NCBI GenBank assembly: GCA_003712055.1 | Contig: RHLJ01000004.1 | Span: 62,001-126,000 of the forward strand | DNA: 64,000 bases | Direction: 5' to 3' | DNA from: Balneola sp. | Lineage (GTDB): Bacteria > Bacteroidota > Rhodothermia > Balneolales > Balneolaceae | Shown: in pieces, positions 54,596-62,926 of the stretch | How positions within the stretch are numbered: the stretch's first letter is position 1 | Layout: each line of letters opens with the position of its first letter | Translations under genes and position numbers: made by a program | The notes under the pieces: model-generated | Databases searched by the model: none | What the model was told of the DNA's origin: nothing | What the model saw: only the letters and a program-made list of their open reading frames with translations

Positions 54596-54979
54596 AAAGG
54601 GAGTTCGTCATCTATATCATCGAAAGCCTGAGTATCAATCTCAAAGCTTTCTGTACTAAGAGTAGATGAATTTCCGGCACTATTTTGTTCTCCTGAACCA
54701 TGCTCAACACGCCAGGCCTTTACATCGGTATACCAGTTTCCATTATACTCCCTGCTTTGGATATCAACCGAAGCAGTAACATCAATGCCAACTGAAACTG
54801 GGTGTTGATCAATATTATCACCCCACTGAATTATCACCCCACTGAGTGATGCAGACCTTTTTTGGATACTTACCAGGGATTTCGAGGACGAAATCGCGTT
54901 TTCTCCAGAGGCCATTCTTCCCGGTACCAGATTGTTCATCTAATATTTGTACAACTTTTCCCTGTAAGCGAATATCCAT
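54592..54979 (-). pseudogene. DUF3127 gene disrupted by a 16-bp tandem duplication
   Basis: From ATG 54979 the frame reads MDIRLQGKVVQILDEQ, GTGKNGLWRKRDFVLEIPGK and YPKKVCITQWGDN, the typical DUF3127 OB-fold start, but then hits SVG and a stop. The other half, QWGDNIDQHPVSVGIDVTASV..., ending DDIDDELPF, continues in another frame. The cause is visible: ATTATCACCCCACTGA occurs twice in a row (54814-54829 and 54830-54845), and 16 is not a multiple of three. Removing one copy restores a 123-residue protein. DUF3127 proteins resemble single-stranded-DNA-binding OB folds and are common in Bacteroidota. The break is a mutation or an assembly fault. Confidence 0.88.
54814..54845. repeat. Perfect tandem duplication of 16 bp
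   Basis: ATTATCACCCCACTGA is repeated once without spacing. It lies within the DUF3127 gene and shifts its frame by one base. Confidence 0.95.
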
Positions 54980-55055
54980 AGTCTTCTGATTTTTAAATTA
55001 TTTAGAGAAAAGTAGAGTTATTTATTCTTTTATTCAGGTAAAGAAAAGTATCATT

Positions 55056-55925
55056 TTGAATACTGGATTGAGGCCATATTATCTAGGATGTACAGGCTGG
55101 AGTCTACCAGAATGGGTTGGCTCTTTCTATAAAGAGAGGGCAAAACCAGCGGAATATCTAAGCCAATACGCATCAGTTTTTAATACCGTTGAAGGCAACA
55201 CAACTTTTTATAGTGTACCAGCAAAGGAAAATATCCGGCAGTGGATGGACCGAACTCCTGAGGGCTTCAAGTTCTGTTTCAAATTTCCAAGGCTCGTAAC
55301 TCACATTAAGCAACTTCGAGCAGTTGAACAGGAGGTTGCCCAGTTTCTTTCCTTGTTCGAAGATTACAGAGATAAACTTGGCCCATTCATGATTCAGTTT
55401 TCAGATGCATTTTCATATTCAGAGTTACCCAGGCTTGAAAGGTTATTATCCTTTCTTCCTAAGATTTATAATTACGCTATTGAAGTAAGGCATCCAGACT
55501 TTTTTGATCAGGGCAAGCAAGAACAAACACTCAATGCTCTATTAGAAAGCTATGGTGCAGAAAGGGTTATTTTTGATACCAGAAAATTGCATAGTACTAA
55601 TTCCAGTATCCTTTCCATTCAGGAGGCAAAAAGGAAGAAGCCTAAAGTACCTGTTCGATTCACCGCACTAAGTCCAAGGCCATTTATTCGCTTTGTAGGA
55701 GTGAATGACATACTTAATAACGAAGCCTATTTAAAAGAATGGGCTATAATTGTAGCTGACTGGATCAGGGAGGGTAAACACCCATACATTTTTATTCATG
55801 CTCCGGACGTTGTTTCACAGCCGAAACTATGTACTCATTTCCATAAGCTTCTAACGCAGCTGATAGATATTCCCCCTTTGCCTGAATGGCCGATACATCG
55901 CGAGCAGCAGCTAGGATTATTCTAA
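55056..55925 (+). CDS. DUF72-domain protein
   Basis: A 289-residue soluble protein with a TIM-barrel-like DUF72 domain: YYLGCTGWSLPEWVGSFYKE, FNTVEGNTTFYSVPAKENIRQW, GFKFCFKFPRLVTH, LGPFMIQFSDAFSY and FIFIHAPDVVSQP. The family is widespread, with no agreed function. The start is TTG at 55056, preceded by AGGTAAAG; the first conserved block follows closely so a later start is unlikely. The gene is alone. The 187-base gap after it holds one hairpin. Confidence 0.9.
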   Translation: MNTGLRPYYLGCTGWSLPEWVGSFYKERAKPAEYLSQYASVFNTVEGNTTFYSVPAKENIRQWMDRTPEGFKFCFKFPRLVTHIKQLRAVEQEVAQFLSLFEDYRDKLGPFMIQFSDAFSYSELPRLERLLSFLPKIYNYAIEVRHPDFFDQGKQEQTLNALLESYGAERVIFDTRKLHSTNSSILSIQEAKRKKPKVPVRFTALSPRPFIRFVGVNDILNNEAYLKEWAIIVADWIREGKHPYIFIHAPDVVSQPKLCTHFHKLLTQLIDIPPLPEWPIHREQQLGLF

Positions 55926-56022
55926 ATAGCATAAATTTAGAATTAGTAGTGAATCCCTTGAGCCCATTGTGCAATCCCAATCAGCTGTTGCTAAAGCGAG
56001 CCCTATGGATGGGTAAGTGTAA

Positions 56023-56066
56023 GCCACAAAAGCACAGAACCACTAAACCATTAGTGTTTTTGTGGC
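56023..56066. repeat. Hairpin-forming repeat, GCCACAAAA...TTTTGTGGC
   Basis: GCCACAAAAGCAC (56023-56035) and GTGTTTTTGTGGC (56054-56066) pair over 13 bases with one G-T. No good T-run follows. Intergenic repeats with this CCACAAA/TTTGTGG form are known from other bacterial genomes; here it sits between two convergent genes and may act as a two-way transcript end. Confidence 0.6.
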
Positions 56067-56112
56067 AAAAATAACCATTGCATTAAAACGGGTTTCCCAT
56101 CTCAAACTCACA

Positions 56113-56748
56113 CTAATAATCTACTATTCCGATTAAAGCGGTACTCTGTACAAAAGGTAGTTCTTCAACTTTAGTCATAGCATCTTGTTCAGTACCTGGC
56201 TCACACTGAATGTTTACAGAGCGAGGGGGGTTGCGGAAAATATCATAAGCTACATTTCTAAATCCCGCCATAATTTCTTTAAGACGGGCTTCATCTACTG
56301 AATAGTCAAATTCATATAAAACAGTAGGCCGGGACTCAAATTCCAATAACCTGGCTAGAGCTTTATCATATTCCTCTCCGGTCAATCCTTGCACAGAAAG
56401 CATATTTTCGAAACTAGTTGTATCAATCCGTACTTGATCGGAATAAACGCTAGTCACATTTGGGTGACTCCTTAGTCGGTATAAGGTAGAGTCATCAGGA
56501 CTATTCACAATAGTAATAAGAATGGGTTCAATGTCGATGTAAGTTAGGAAGTACTTCAAGCGCGAAAACTCAGACTGAATAAAATCGGGAGAGACGGTAT
56601 CGTCCAAAAAAGCGATGAATTCACCTTCTAAGAAGGAAACCTCTCCCTGCTCTATTTTACGCAAAGATTCATCACCGATTATTTGTGCACTTACAGGGTG
56701 TGCTAGTAGTAAAAAAAGTATGGCAAAAAACCACTTAGATGTATTCAC
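56113..56748 (-). CDS. Secreted protein with two propeptide-like (inhibitor I9-like) halves, copy 2
   Basis: A 211-residue exported protein. I choose the GTG at 56748 since AGGGAG lies eight bases before it and the signal peptide (FFAILFLLLAHPVSAQ) follows at once; an ATG at 56790 would overlap the upstream gene by 41 bases. Residues about 40-115 (FIAFLDDTVSPDFIQSEFSR...) and 130-205 (VLYEFDYSVDEARLKEIM..., NPPRSVNIQCEPGTEQDAM) each look like the ferredoxin-like fold of subtilase propeptides. It is a diverged copy of the gene before it. No protease domain is attached, so it may inhibit or chaperone a secreted protease. Confidence 0.7.
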   Translation of the reverse strand: MNTSKWFFAILFLLLAHPVSAQIIGDESLRKIEQGEVSFLEGEFIAFLDDTVSPDFIQSEFSRLKYFLTYIDIEPILITIVNSPDDSTLYRLRSHPNVTSVYSDQVRIDTTSFENMLSVQGLTGEEYDKALARLLEFESRPTVLYEFDYSVDEARLKEIMAGFRNVAYDIFRNPPRSVNIQCEPGTEQDAMTKVEELPFVQSTALIGIVDY

Positions 56749-56749
56749 G

Positions 56750-57370
56750 CTATTCTCCCTGTAACATGATAAAAGCTGTATTCTCGACATAATTTATAAG
56801 CTTTAAGGATCGCATTGCTTTCTCCTCTTTACCAACCTCTGTTTTAACAATAACACTTCTGGGACTGGTCATACCGAGCCTCATTTCAAGCTCGGGGATT
56901 GTTTCCAGGAAAGAAAAAGCCATTTCTTCGGTGACAAAATAATTGAAAGTAACCCAATGTGTCTTAATTTTTGAAAAGCGTTCAAAGAATCTTCTATTTC
57001 TTAAAGAATCTTCTGCGCTCATATTTTGACGCTTAACCATTTCTAAAAAGGCTTGTTCATTAAAACTACGACTATCAACAACAATCTTATTGATATAAGG
57101 ATGAGAGGAAAAATTTTCTAGTTCTTGTTTGGTCACGTTTTTATTGAAATAACCTCTAACAGGGTTTATATCCGATTCTACAATTTCATAACCCATCCGA
57201 CTAAAATGGTAGCTCACAAAGTCAGGAGAAACTGTATCAGCCAGAGACACTAATACCTTTCCTTTAGCAAATTTATACTCATTATTTGCAATCCGCGGAA
57301 TCGTCTGCCTAGCACTAACACTACTTGCAATACAAAAACAGGAAATTAGAATAAGAACAGAGGCTCGCAT
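56750..57370 (-). CDS. Secreted protein with two propeptide-like (inhibitor I9-like) halves, copy 1
   Basis: A 206-residue exported protein (signal peptide LILISCFCIASSVSARQ). The first half has GKVLVSLADTVSPDFVSYHF and GYEIVESDINPVRGYF, very like the N-terminal propeptide of secreted subtilases; the second half has VTFNYFVTEEMAFSFLETIP and TSPRSVIVKTEVGKEEKAM, a second similar fold. The downstream gene shares ADTVSPDF/DDTVSPDF, PRSV and a closing VENTAFI/VQSTALI, so the pair is a tandem duplication. The stop is one base before the start of that gene. No protease gene lies next to them. The role is inferred. Confidence 0.72.
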   Translation of the reverse strand: MRASVLILISCFCIASSVSARQTIPRIANNEYKFAKGKVLVSLADTVSPDFVSYHFSRMGYEIVESDINPVRGYFNKNVTKQELENFSSHPYINKIVVDSRSFNEQAFLEMVKRQNMSAEDSLRNRRFFERFSKIKTHWVTFNYFVTEEMAFSFLETIPELEMRLGMTSPRSVIVKTEVGKEEKAMRSLKLINYVENTAFIMLQGE

Positions 57371-57480
57371 TGCGTGATTATTTTTAATCAGATAGAATTA
57401 AGAAAAGCATAAAATCAAGAAATACAAAAGAGCTAAAATCATCGTATTTTTAAATTTTGAACGATTTTAAAAAGTAGACA

Positions 57481-59091
57481 ATGGCAGAAGCGGCTGCAGC
57501 CGAATCCAATATTATAAACGAGGCAAAGAAACGTCGAACCTTTGCAATCATATCTCACCCCGATGCAGGTAAAACGACGTTAACCGAAAAGCTATTGCTT
57601 TATGGTGGAGCAATTCATGAGGCGGGCTCGGTACGTGCCCGAAAAGCATCTCATCATGCTGCCTCCGACTGGATGGCTATCGAGAAGGAGCGGGGAATCT
57701 CTGTTACTTCCTCGGTAATGCGATTCGAAAAGGATGGCATTAAGTACAACCTGCTGGATACTCCCGGCCACAAAGATTTCTCCGAGGATACGCTAAGAAC
57801 CCTGGTTGCAGCAGATTCAGGCTTGATGGTAATCGACGTGGCCAAAGGAGTTGAGGAACAAACAGAAAAACTATTTGAAGTTTGTAAGCTTAGAGAGGTA
57901 CCGGTAATCACATTCGTGAATAAGTGTGACCGCCCAGGAATGGATCCTTTAGAGGTGCTAAGCAATGTTGAGTCAAAATTAGGAATAGAGGCATTACCGG
58001 CAAGCTGGCCGTTGGGGTACGGGCAAAAATTTCAGGGTATTTATGATGTGCTTGAAGGAAAAGTGTATGTATATGAGAAAAGTGAGCACGGAGCAAAAAA
58101 AGCCATCACTGAAATCCTGGAAGTAGAAGAAGCTCTGGAGCAATCAAATCTTTCTGAAGCGGAAAAGGATGCCTTCCGAGAAGAGTTGATGTTGATTGAG
58201 GATATGTATCCAAATATGGACAAGGATTTATATAACTCAGGAAAAGTAACTCCCGTTTTCTTTGGATCAGCGCTAAACAATTTTGGACTGGACGTTTTTT
58301 TAAAATACTTCCATCAGCTGGCACCTCCCCCCCAGGGCTATGAGCATTCTGAGGGTTCCGATCGTGATTTAAATGAGCCATTTTCTGGTTTTATTTTCAA
58401 GATGCAGGCAAATATGAATCCCGGCCATAGGGATTGCGCCGCATTTATACGAGTGGCATCAGGTCAGTTTAAACGAGGTCAGCAAGTTGTAATTTCCCAC
58501 ACAGGAAAGAAAATAAAAATGGCAACGCCTCATACACTCATGGGTGATGAAAGGCAGTTGTTGGAAGAAGCCTTTCCGGGAGATATCGTTTCTATTTTCA
58601 ATCCGGGTGATTTCAGAATTGGAAGTACTATTTTCGAAAAGAACCCTGTTCGATTTGATGTAATCCCGCTATTTACGCCAGAGCACTTTCAGAAAGTAGC
58701 TACAAAAGACCCGTTCAAAAGAAAGCAATTAAGAGAAGGTTTAAAGCAGTTATCAGAAGAAGGGGTAGTGCACGTCTTTGAAGTACCTAAAGGAGTAGGG
58801 AATGAGTTACTTCTCGGAACGGTAGGGGTTCTTCAGTTCGAAGTTGTGCATCACCGGATGAAGGAAGAATATGGGGTGGAGCTAGTTATTACCCCGGTCT
58901 CTTATTATACAGCAAGATGGCTTCCAAATGATAACGATGAGGTAATCGCTAAACTGGAAGCCAGCTACTCAACTCATGTGACTAAAGACCTCGAAGAAAA
59001 TCCAATCGTGTTGTTTGACTCGATGTATGCCCTGAACCAGGCAGAGGAGAAAGTGGGAGCAGAGAACTTATTTAAGTTTAAGCAGGGGTAG
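57481..59091 (+). CDS. prfC: Peptide chain release factor 3
   Basis: A 536-residue translational GTPase that removes RF1 and RF2 from the ribosome after termination. The P-loop is AIISHPDAGKTTLTEKLLLYGG, followed by MAIEKERGISVTSSVMRFE (switch I), LLDTPGHKDFSEDT (G3) and FVNKCDRPGMDPLEVL (G4, NKCD). The C-terminal domains contain LLLGTVGVLQFEVVHHRMKEEYGVE, typical of RF3 rather than EF-G. It stands alone, with a repeat pair after it. Confidence 0.97.
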   Translation: MAEAAAAESNIINEAKKRRTFAIISHPDAGKTTLTEKLLLYGGAIHEAGSVRARKASHHAASDWMAIEKERGISVTSSVMRFEKDGIKYNLLDTPGHKDFSEDTLRTLVAADSGLMVIDVAKGVEEQTEKLFEVCKLREVPVITFVNKCDRPGMDPLEVLSNVESKLGIEALPASWPLGYGQKFQGIYDVLEGKVYVYEKSEHGAKKAITEILEVEEALEQSNLSEAEKDAFREELMLIEDMYPNMDKDLYNSGKVTPVFFGSALNNFGLDVFLKYFHQLAPPPQGYEHSEGSDRDLNEPFSGFIFKMQANMNPGHRDCAAFIRVASGQFKRGQQVVISHTGKKIKMATPHTLMGDERQLLEEAFPGDIVSIFNPGDFRIGSTIFEKNPVRFDVIPLFTPEHFQKVATKDPFKRKQLREGLKQLSEEGVVHVFEVPKGVGNELLLGTVGVLQFEVVHHRMKEEYGVELVITPVSYYTARWLPNDNDEVIAKLEASYSTHVTKDLEENPIVLFDSMYALNQAEEKVGAENLFKFKQG

Positions 59092-59103
59092 GCTCCGTTT
59101 ATT

Positions 59104-59210
59104 GTCATCTTGAGCATACCTGCGAAGGATCTAAGCGAATCAAATCCGTTAAGATTCTTCGGCAAGTAGTCCGCCTTCCAAAGTGTACGACGGACAGGCC
59201 TCAGAATGAC
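59104..59210. repeat. Dispersed repeat pair, second unit split by an inner hairpin
   Basis: GTCATCTTGAGC...GAAGGATC (59104-59131) is followed by an inverted unit GATTCTTCGGCAAGTA...CTCAGAATGAC (59153-59210). The second unit carries an extra stretch of about 28 bases in its middle that starts GTCCGCC and ends CGACGGAC, itself an inverted repeat. Confidence 0.75.
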
Positions 59211-59218
59211 AGGCTAAA

Positions 59219-59995
59219 TTAACTCTCAAAATGAGGCTTAGACTCTTCAGCAAGAGCCAGCACTGCCTGCTGATAGAGCTCGCTGTTATTATACTTTAGA
59301 ATGGCTTTTTCAATCGTACCCACTCTTTCTTTAAAGTGAGCCAGATAATTAGCTACTGAGTAGATATTGTTCGGCATGTGGTATAAGTCATTCCCAACCC
59401 ACCAACGATTTAATGAATAAGGAATAAACTGGGCATAAGACATGGCACCCGCATAGCTGGATTTAAGTTCCAACACATCCATGCCATTTTCTTCGGTAAA
59501 CTCCAGAAGTTCTTCCAACTGAGCCAGGGCAAATCTCGCGCGATAATCTACCACATACATGGATACATAAGCCTCAAAGGGATTGTATTTACCTGCATAA
59601 GTACCAAATTCAGACTCAACCCCAATAATCCCCACTATCACCTCTTTATCAATTCCGTATTCCGCTTCAGCTTTCTCTAATTCGTCCGAATAAGTGGTAA
59701 TAAACTCATCCAGCTTGGAGACCTTGTTGTCAAAGCCCAGCACCTGTTGGTAATCTTCAAAATCCTCAATTACCCGCTCAGCAGCACGAACAAATTTCTG
59801 CTTGATATCAGGCATAAGCTCAAAGCGGGAATCTTCAAGTAATGGACGAATATCAACCCCCTTTTTATCAAAATGCTCGATCAGTTTTTGAAGATTGTCC
59901 TCGGTCTCTGTTATAGAAATGTGAGCTATAGCAGTCCCTAAAAAACAAAGACTGAAGACCAAGGTAGTAAATAGCCGTCCGTATTTCATTGCCAT
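59219..59995 (-). CDS. Lytic murein transglycosylase B (MltB-like)
   Basis: A 258-residue exported enzyme (signal LFTTLVFSLCFLGTAIA). It cleaves the glycan strand of peptidoglycan with formation of the 1,6-anhydro end. The catalytic Glu is in VGIIGVESEFGTYAG; other family blocks are SMYVVDYRARFALAQLEELL, SSYAGAMSYAQFIPYSLNRW and NNIYSVANYLAHF. It is shorter than E. coli MltB and has no lipobox, so it is probably soluble in the periplasm. The cyclase gene ends 52 bases upstream on the same strand. Confidence 0.9.
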   Translation of the reverse strand: MAMKYGRLFTTLVFSLCFLGTAIAHISITETEDNLQKLIEHFDKKGVDIRPLLEDSRFELMPDIKQKFVRAAERVIEDFEDYQQVLGFDNKVSKLDEFITTYSDELEKAEAEYGIDKEVIVGIIGVESEFGTYAGKYNPFEAYVSMYVVDYRARFALAQLEELLEFTEENGMDVLELKSSYAGAMSYAQFIPYSLNRWWVGNDLYHMPNNIYSVANYLAHFKERVGTIEKAILKYNNSELYQQAVLALAEESKPHFES

Positions 59996-60047
59996 CTGTA
60001 TTAGTAAACTTGTTGATTATAATGATTAAAACGGATAAGTGTCCACG

Positions 60048-60842
60048 CTATTTAGATGATACATTTGCTACAATGCGTAACGGAGCACCGCTTCCATCCT
60101 TGATTTTCATTGGCAATGCAAGTACATAGGCTCCGGAAGTGGGCAGCTTATCCAGGTTAGCCACGTTTTCGAAGCCGGGAATATTGTGCTCGAATAAAAT
60201 TTGATGGCTTTCATAAAGGGTGGACTTCCCATAATCAATGCTTGGGGTATCCAAACCAATCGCTTTGATAGACCGGTTATCAACCAGCCACTGAGCCAGA
60301 TCAGGGTGAATGCCAGGGAAACTAAGATTGGCTACGCCTTCAACCCCTCTTAATGTGGTTCCAAGATAGGCCTCTGCATCTGGCCATAGAGCTCCCATCC
60401 CGGTATGAAAGAGCAAGATGGTTCCATTTGGAAGAGAACCATGATTTATTTCCCAGTCTTGTACATCCACAGGAAGAATTTGATAATCTCTATCCTCGCT
60501 TACTTTATCACTGACGTCAATGACAATAGCGTAACCGGAAAGCTGGTCGATGCTAAGTTGATCAACGGTCTTTTTGCCCTCAGAAAAATGAATGGGGGCG
60601 TCCAGGTGAGTTCCACCATGTTCGGCAGTACTGAATTTAAATGCCTCATAGTAAAAGCCTCCATCAGTTTGACCTACAAATACCGTATCAAACTGCCAGG
60701 TTTCTGAAGTAGGCCAATACAACGTTTCGGAACTAAAATCGTGAGTCAGGTCGATCCACTCTCCATCTTCAAAAGAGTGTTGTTCAACAGGGGTGCAGTA
60801 GGTAAAGAACAGAAGGGCAAAGAAGGAAAAGAGAGTTTTCAT
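60048..60842 (-). CDS. Cyclase-family (kynurenine formamidase-like) lipoprotein or exported hydrolase
   Basis: A 264-residue protein of the cyclase family (PF04199). The signature HGGTHLDAPIHFSEG supplies metal ligands; DLTHDFSSETLYWP opens the domain, and FPGIHPDLAQWLVDNRSIKAIGLDTPSIDYG closes the active-site region. The N terminus ends LFFTYCTPVEQ, compatible with a lipobox Cys at about residue 16. Members hydrolyse formylkynurenine, isatin or related cyclic amides; the extracytoplasmic location makes the kynurenine role less likely. It precedes the MltB gene by 52 bases. Confidence 0.88.
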   Translation of the reverse strand: MKTLFSFFALLFFTYCTPVEQHSFEDGEWIDLTHDFSSETLYWPTSETWQFDTVFVGQTDGGFYYEAFKFSTAEHGGTHLDAPIHFSEGKKTVDQLSIDQLSGYAIVIDVSDKVSEDRDYQILPVDVQDWEINHGSLPNGTILLFHTGMGALWPDAEAYLGTTLRGVEGVANLSFPGIHPDLAQWLVDNRSIKAIGLDTPSIDYGKSTLYESHQILFEHNIPGFENVANLDKLPTSGAYVLALPMKIKDGSGAPLRIVANVSSK

Positions 60843-60924
60843 AATTGGGGTAGTTAGTTCTCCCCAATATACTTAGTACAATAGATATGATTTAGAACTA
60901 TTTGGGATGATCTAAAGAATAGGA

Positions 60925-61031
60925 GTCATCCTGAACTTGTTTCAGGATCCTCGTGAAATTGAATAGATAGAGCCTATCTGCGAACTCAATCAACGCCTTT
61001 TCTTAAGATTCCGAAACAAGTTCGGAATGAC
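60925..61031. repeat. Pair of dispersed repeats (ACTTGTTTC core)
   Basis: GTCATCCTGAAC...CAGGATC (60925-60949) and an inverted unit GATTCCGAAAC...CGGAATGAC (61007-61031). Each unit is a near-perfect palindrome about a GAAC/GTTTC centre. The 227-base gap between the cyclase and sugar-isomerase-like genes holds nothing else I recognise. Confidence 0.8.
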
Positions 61032-61069
61032 CTACAAAGAGAGCACGCTTGTAAGCCAATAGCTACAAG

Positions 61070-62020
61070 TTAAACCCCCGCCTCTTTAATAACTTTCATT
61101 GTTTTTTCGAGCCCTTCTTTTGCAACCTCCAGCAAATCTCTTTGGTGGTATTCCGGGTTATATAATTCCAAAGAAATACACCCTTTGAAACCAGTTTCAT
61201 ACAAATCTCTAAGAATTTCAGGAAGGGGTAAAATTCCATCTCCCGGAAAAACCCGTTGTTGATCAGTTAGCTCATCAGGTTCGGGAGTGGCAGGGGCATC
61301 AGCAAATTGAAAAATACTTATAGCATTCCCCCTCATTTGTTTGAGCCCATTAAAACCGCCCTCACTGATATACATATGAAATGTATCTGGTATGATGGAA
61401 GCCTCGGGATGATCGGCATCTAATGCAACTTGCATAGCCTGCCCCATGGTTTTTAAGGGGAAAAACTTTACGAAAACCAACGATGGTTTTAACCCGAATT
61501 CACTTTTACCAATCTCAATAATTTGCCGGTAACGTTTTGCCACCTGCTTAACATCGTACCCGTTTCCAACGGTGTTAGGGATGGTTTGGATATACTCAGA
61601 CCCGATGGCTTTTGCCATTCTCATTCGGTTTCGGGTATCTGGTAAAGATGCAGCGAAGGCGTCATCAGCGGGAGGGATAGCATTCCACATTCCTATTACA
61701 CTTGGTACAAACAACCCAAGATCTTTTATTCTCTCACTCAACTTTTCCAGATTGCCACCATTATTTTCATACTCAATAAGTTCTCTATCCCAGGGCTCGA
61801 TCGCATCGTACCCCGCTTCAGCAGCAATGCTAACTTTATCTTCGAGTGAAGCAGGGCGTATGGTTGCTGTATCTAAACAGATTGGCCATGGACTTTGCCC
61901 ATTTTGCCATCGTTTAAATTTGGGTTGAGTAGGGGCTTCTTCGGCTTTTATTGGTAATGAAGCGCCAGCGAGGCCTGCGGCACCAAGGGCAAAAAACTTT
62001 TTTCGATTCATAGCAGTCAA
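61070..62020 (-). CDS. Sugar phosphate isomerase/epimerase-like TIM-barrel protein, exported
   Basis: A 316-residue protein with a signal that resembles a Tat signal (NRKKFFALGAAGLAGASLPIKA, with RKKFF but no full twin-Arg motif). The mature part is an AP-endonuclease-2 / xylose-isomerase-type barrel: LEDKVSIAAEAGYDAIEPWD at the N terminus, EASIIPDTFHMYISEGG for the metal Asp and His, and YETGFKGCISLELYNPEYH with the metal Glu. Many related exported proteins act on sugars or polyols. Start at 62020 or at the Met three codons later. It follows the YwqK cluster by 62 bases on the same strand. Confidence 0.85.
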   Translation of the reverse strand: MTAMNRKKFFALGAAGLAGASLPIKAEEAPTQPKFKRWQNGQSPWPICLDTATIRPASLEDKVSIAAEAGYDAIEPWDRELIEYENNGGNLEKLSERIKDLGLFVPSVIGMWNAIPPADDAFAASLPDTRNRMRMAKAIGSEYIQTIPNTVGNGYDVKQVAKRYRQIIEIGKSEFGLKPSLVFVKFFPLKTMGQAMQVALDADHPEASIIPDTFHMYISEGGFNGLKQMRGNAISIFQFADAPATPEPDELTDQQRVFPGDGILPLPEILRDLYETGFKGCISLELYNPEYHQRDLLEVAKEGLEKTMKVIKEAGV

Positions 62021-62082
62021 TCAGTCAATAATCAGCATCGACATTATTGAATCAAACGGAGTAAATCAACGGCGGCTTTTTG

Positions 62083-62919
62083 CTAATTACTTTCCTCGGT
62101 TTGTGGCCCTTCTCCTAAAGTCCGCTTATTCAAAATATTTCCTAGTTCATCATAGGTAATAAGAACACTATCAGATCTAAAAAAATGTCGCCCACGTATA
62201 ATATTACCCTCTTCATCATATTGAGTAAGAATAGTGCCCCGACCAGTCGAATCAGGAAAGGTGGTAAAAGAAAGCTGGCCATTGGGATGCCAGTGCTCAA
62301 AGTGCATACCAGGGATTCCATTAGTAATTTTTTCATAACTATGAGCAGTCAATGTATTGTTTGCAGAATACGTTTTAGCCTCTTCTTTGGAAACTACGCG
62401 ACGAAAAACCAAACTGTCGTTTCTATGGTATGCAGTTTGGACAAGCTGCTCTTCTTCTACGGCCTGATAAATATGGATAAAATTTAGCCGATCAATAATA
62501 TCTTTATTTAAATAAGTAGTCCGTATAAGCTTCCCTTCTTCGTATTCATATTCCCAGCCGGGTATATTGTTTTGGCGATCAAAAAATCGTTGAGTACCAG
62601 TGTAAAGTTCCTTGTTTTCGTCATACCAGTACGGTTGACTATAGGCTAGTATATCTGAAGTAAAAAAGAAGTCATCTTCTTTTTTATATAAGACAGGGTC
62701 AGGTTTATGTACTCTTGAGTTCATTGATACAACCAACTCATTAGAGGTATAAAGATTATCAGCTTCATTTAAGCCAGAACACGAAAGGAATATAGAGGCA
62801 GTAATAAGCGGAATCAGAAGTAACGATATCAAGCTGACTTTAAAAACAGAGAGCTTCCTTGACATCATAAGAAACCTCTTCTTCGTAATAGAATAATCGA
62901 TTTTACTTGTGAGCTTCAT
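62083..62919 (-). CDS. YwqK-like repeat protein, tandem copy 3
   Basis: A 278-residue protein with a shared leader, MKLTSKIDYSITKKRFLMMS, then a hydrophobic segment ending LFLSCSG-like ASIFLSCSGLNEAD (about 25-50), which could be a transmembrane or lipoprotein signal. The rest has YwqK/MORN-like strands: YTGTQRFFDRQNN, WEYEYEEGKLIRTTYL, EHWHPNGQLSFTTFPDS and TILTQYDEEGNIIRGR. Database entries call this type 'toxin-antitoxin system YwqK family antitoxin', but no toxin is visible. It lies seven bases after copy 2 in an operon of three copies. The leader resembles the region after the M56 peptidase domain of BlaR1-like proteins. Confidence 0.8.
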   Translation of the reverse strand: MKLTSKIDYSITKKRFLMMSRKLSVFKVSLISLLLIPLITASIFLSCSGLNEADNLYTSNELVVSMNSRVHKPDPVLYKKEDDFFFTSDILAYSQPYWYDENKELYTGTQRFFDRQNNIPGWEYEYEEGKLIRTTYLNKDIIDRLNFIHIYQAVEEEQLVQTAYHRNDSLVFRRVVSKEEAKTYSANNTLTAHSYEKITNGIPGMHFEHWHPNGQLSFTTFPDSTGRGTILTQYDEEGNIIRGRHFFRSDSVLITYDELGNILNKRTLGEGPQTEESN

Positions 62920-62926
62920 TTTTTCT

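Noticed and set aside
54592-54939. A 115-residue protein starting MNNLVPGRMASG
   Set aside because: Its first 37 or so residues are an out-of-frame reading of the DUF3127 N terminus; only the part after the duplication is real protein sequence.
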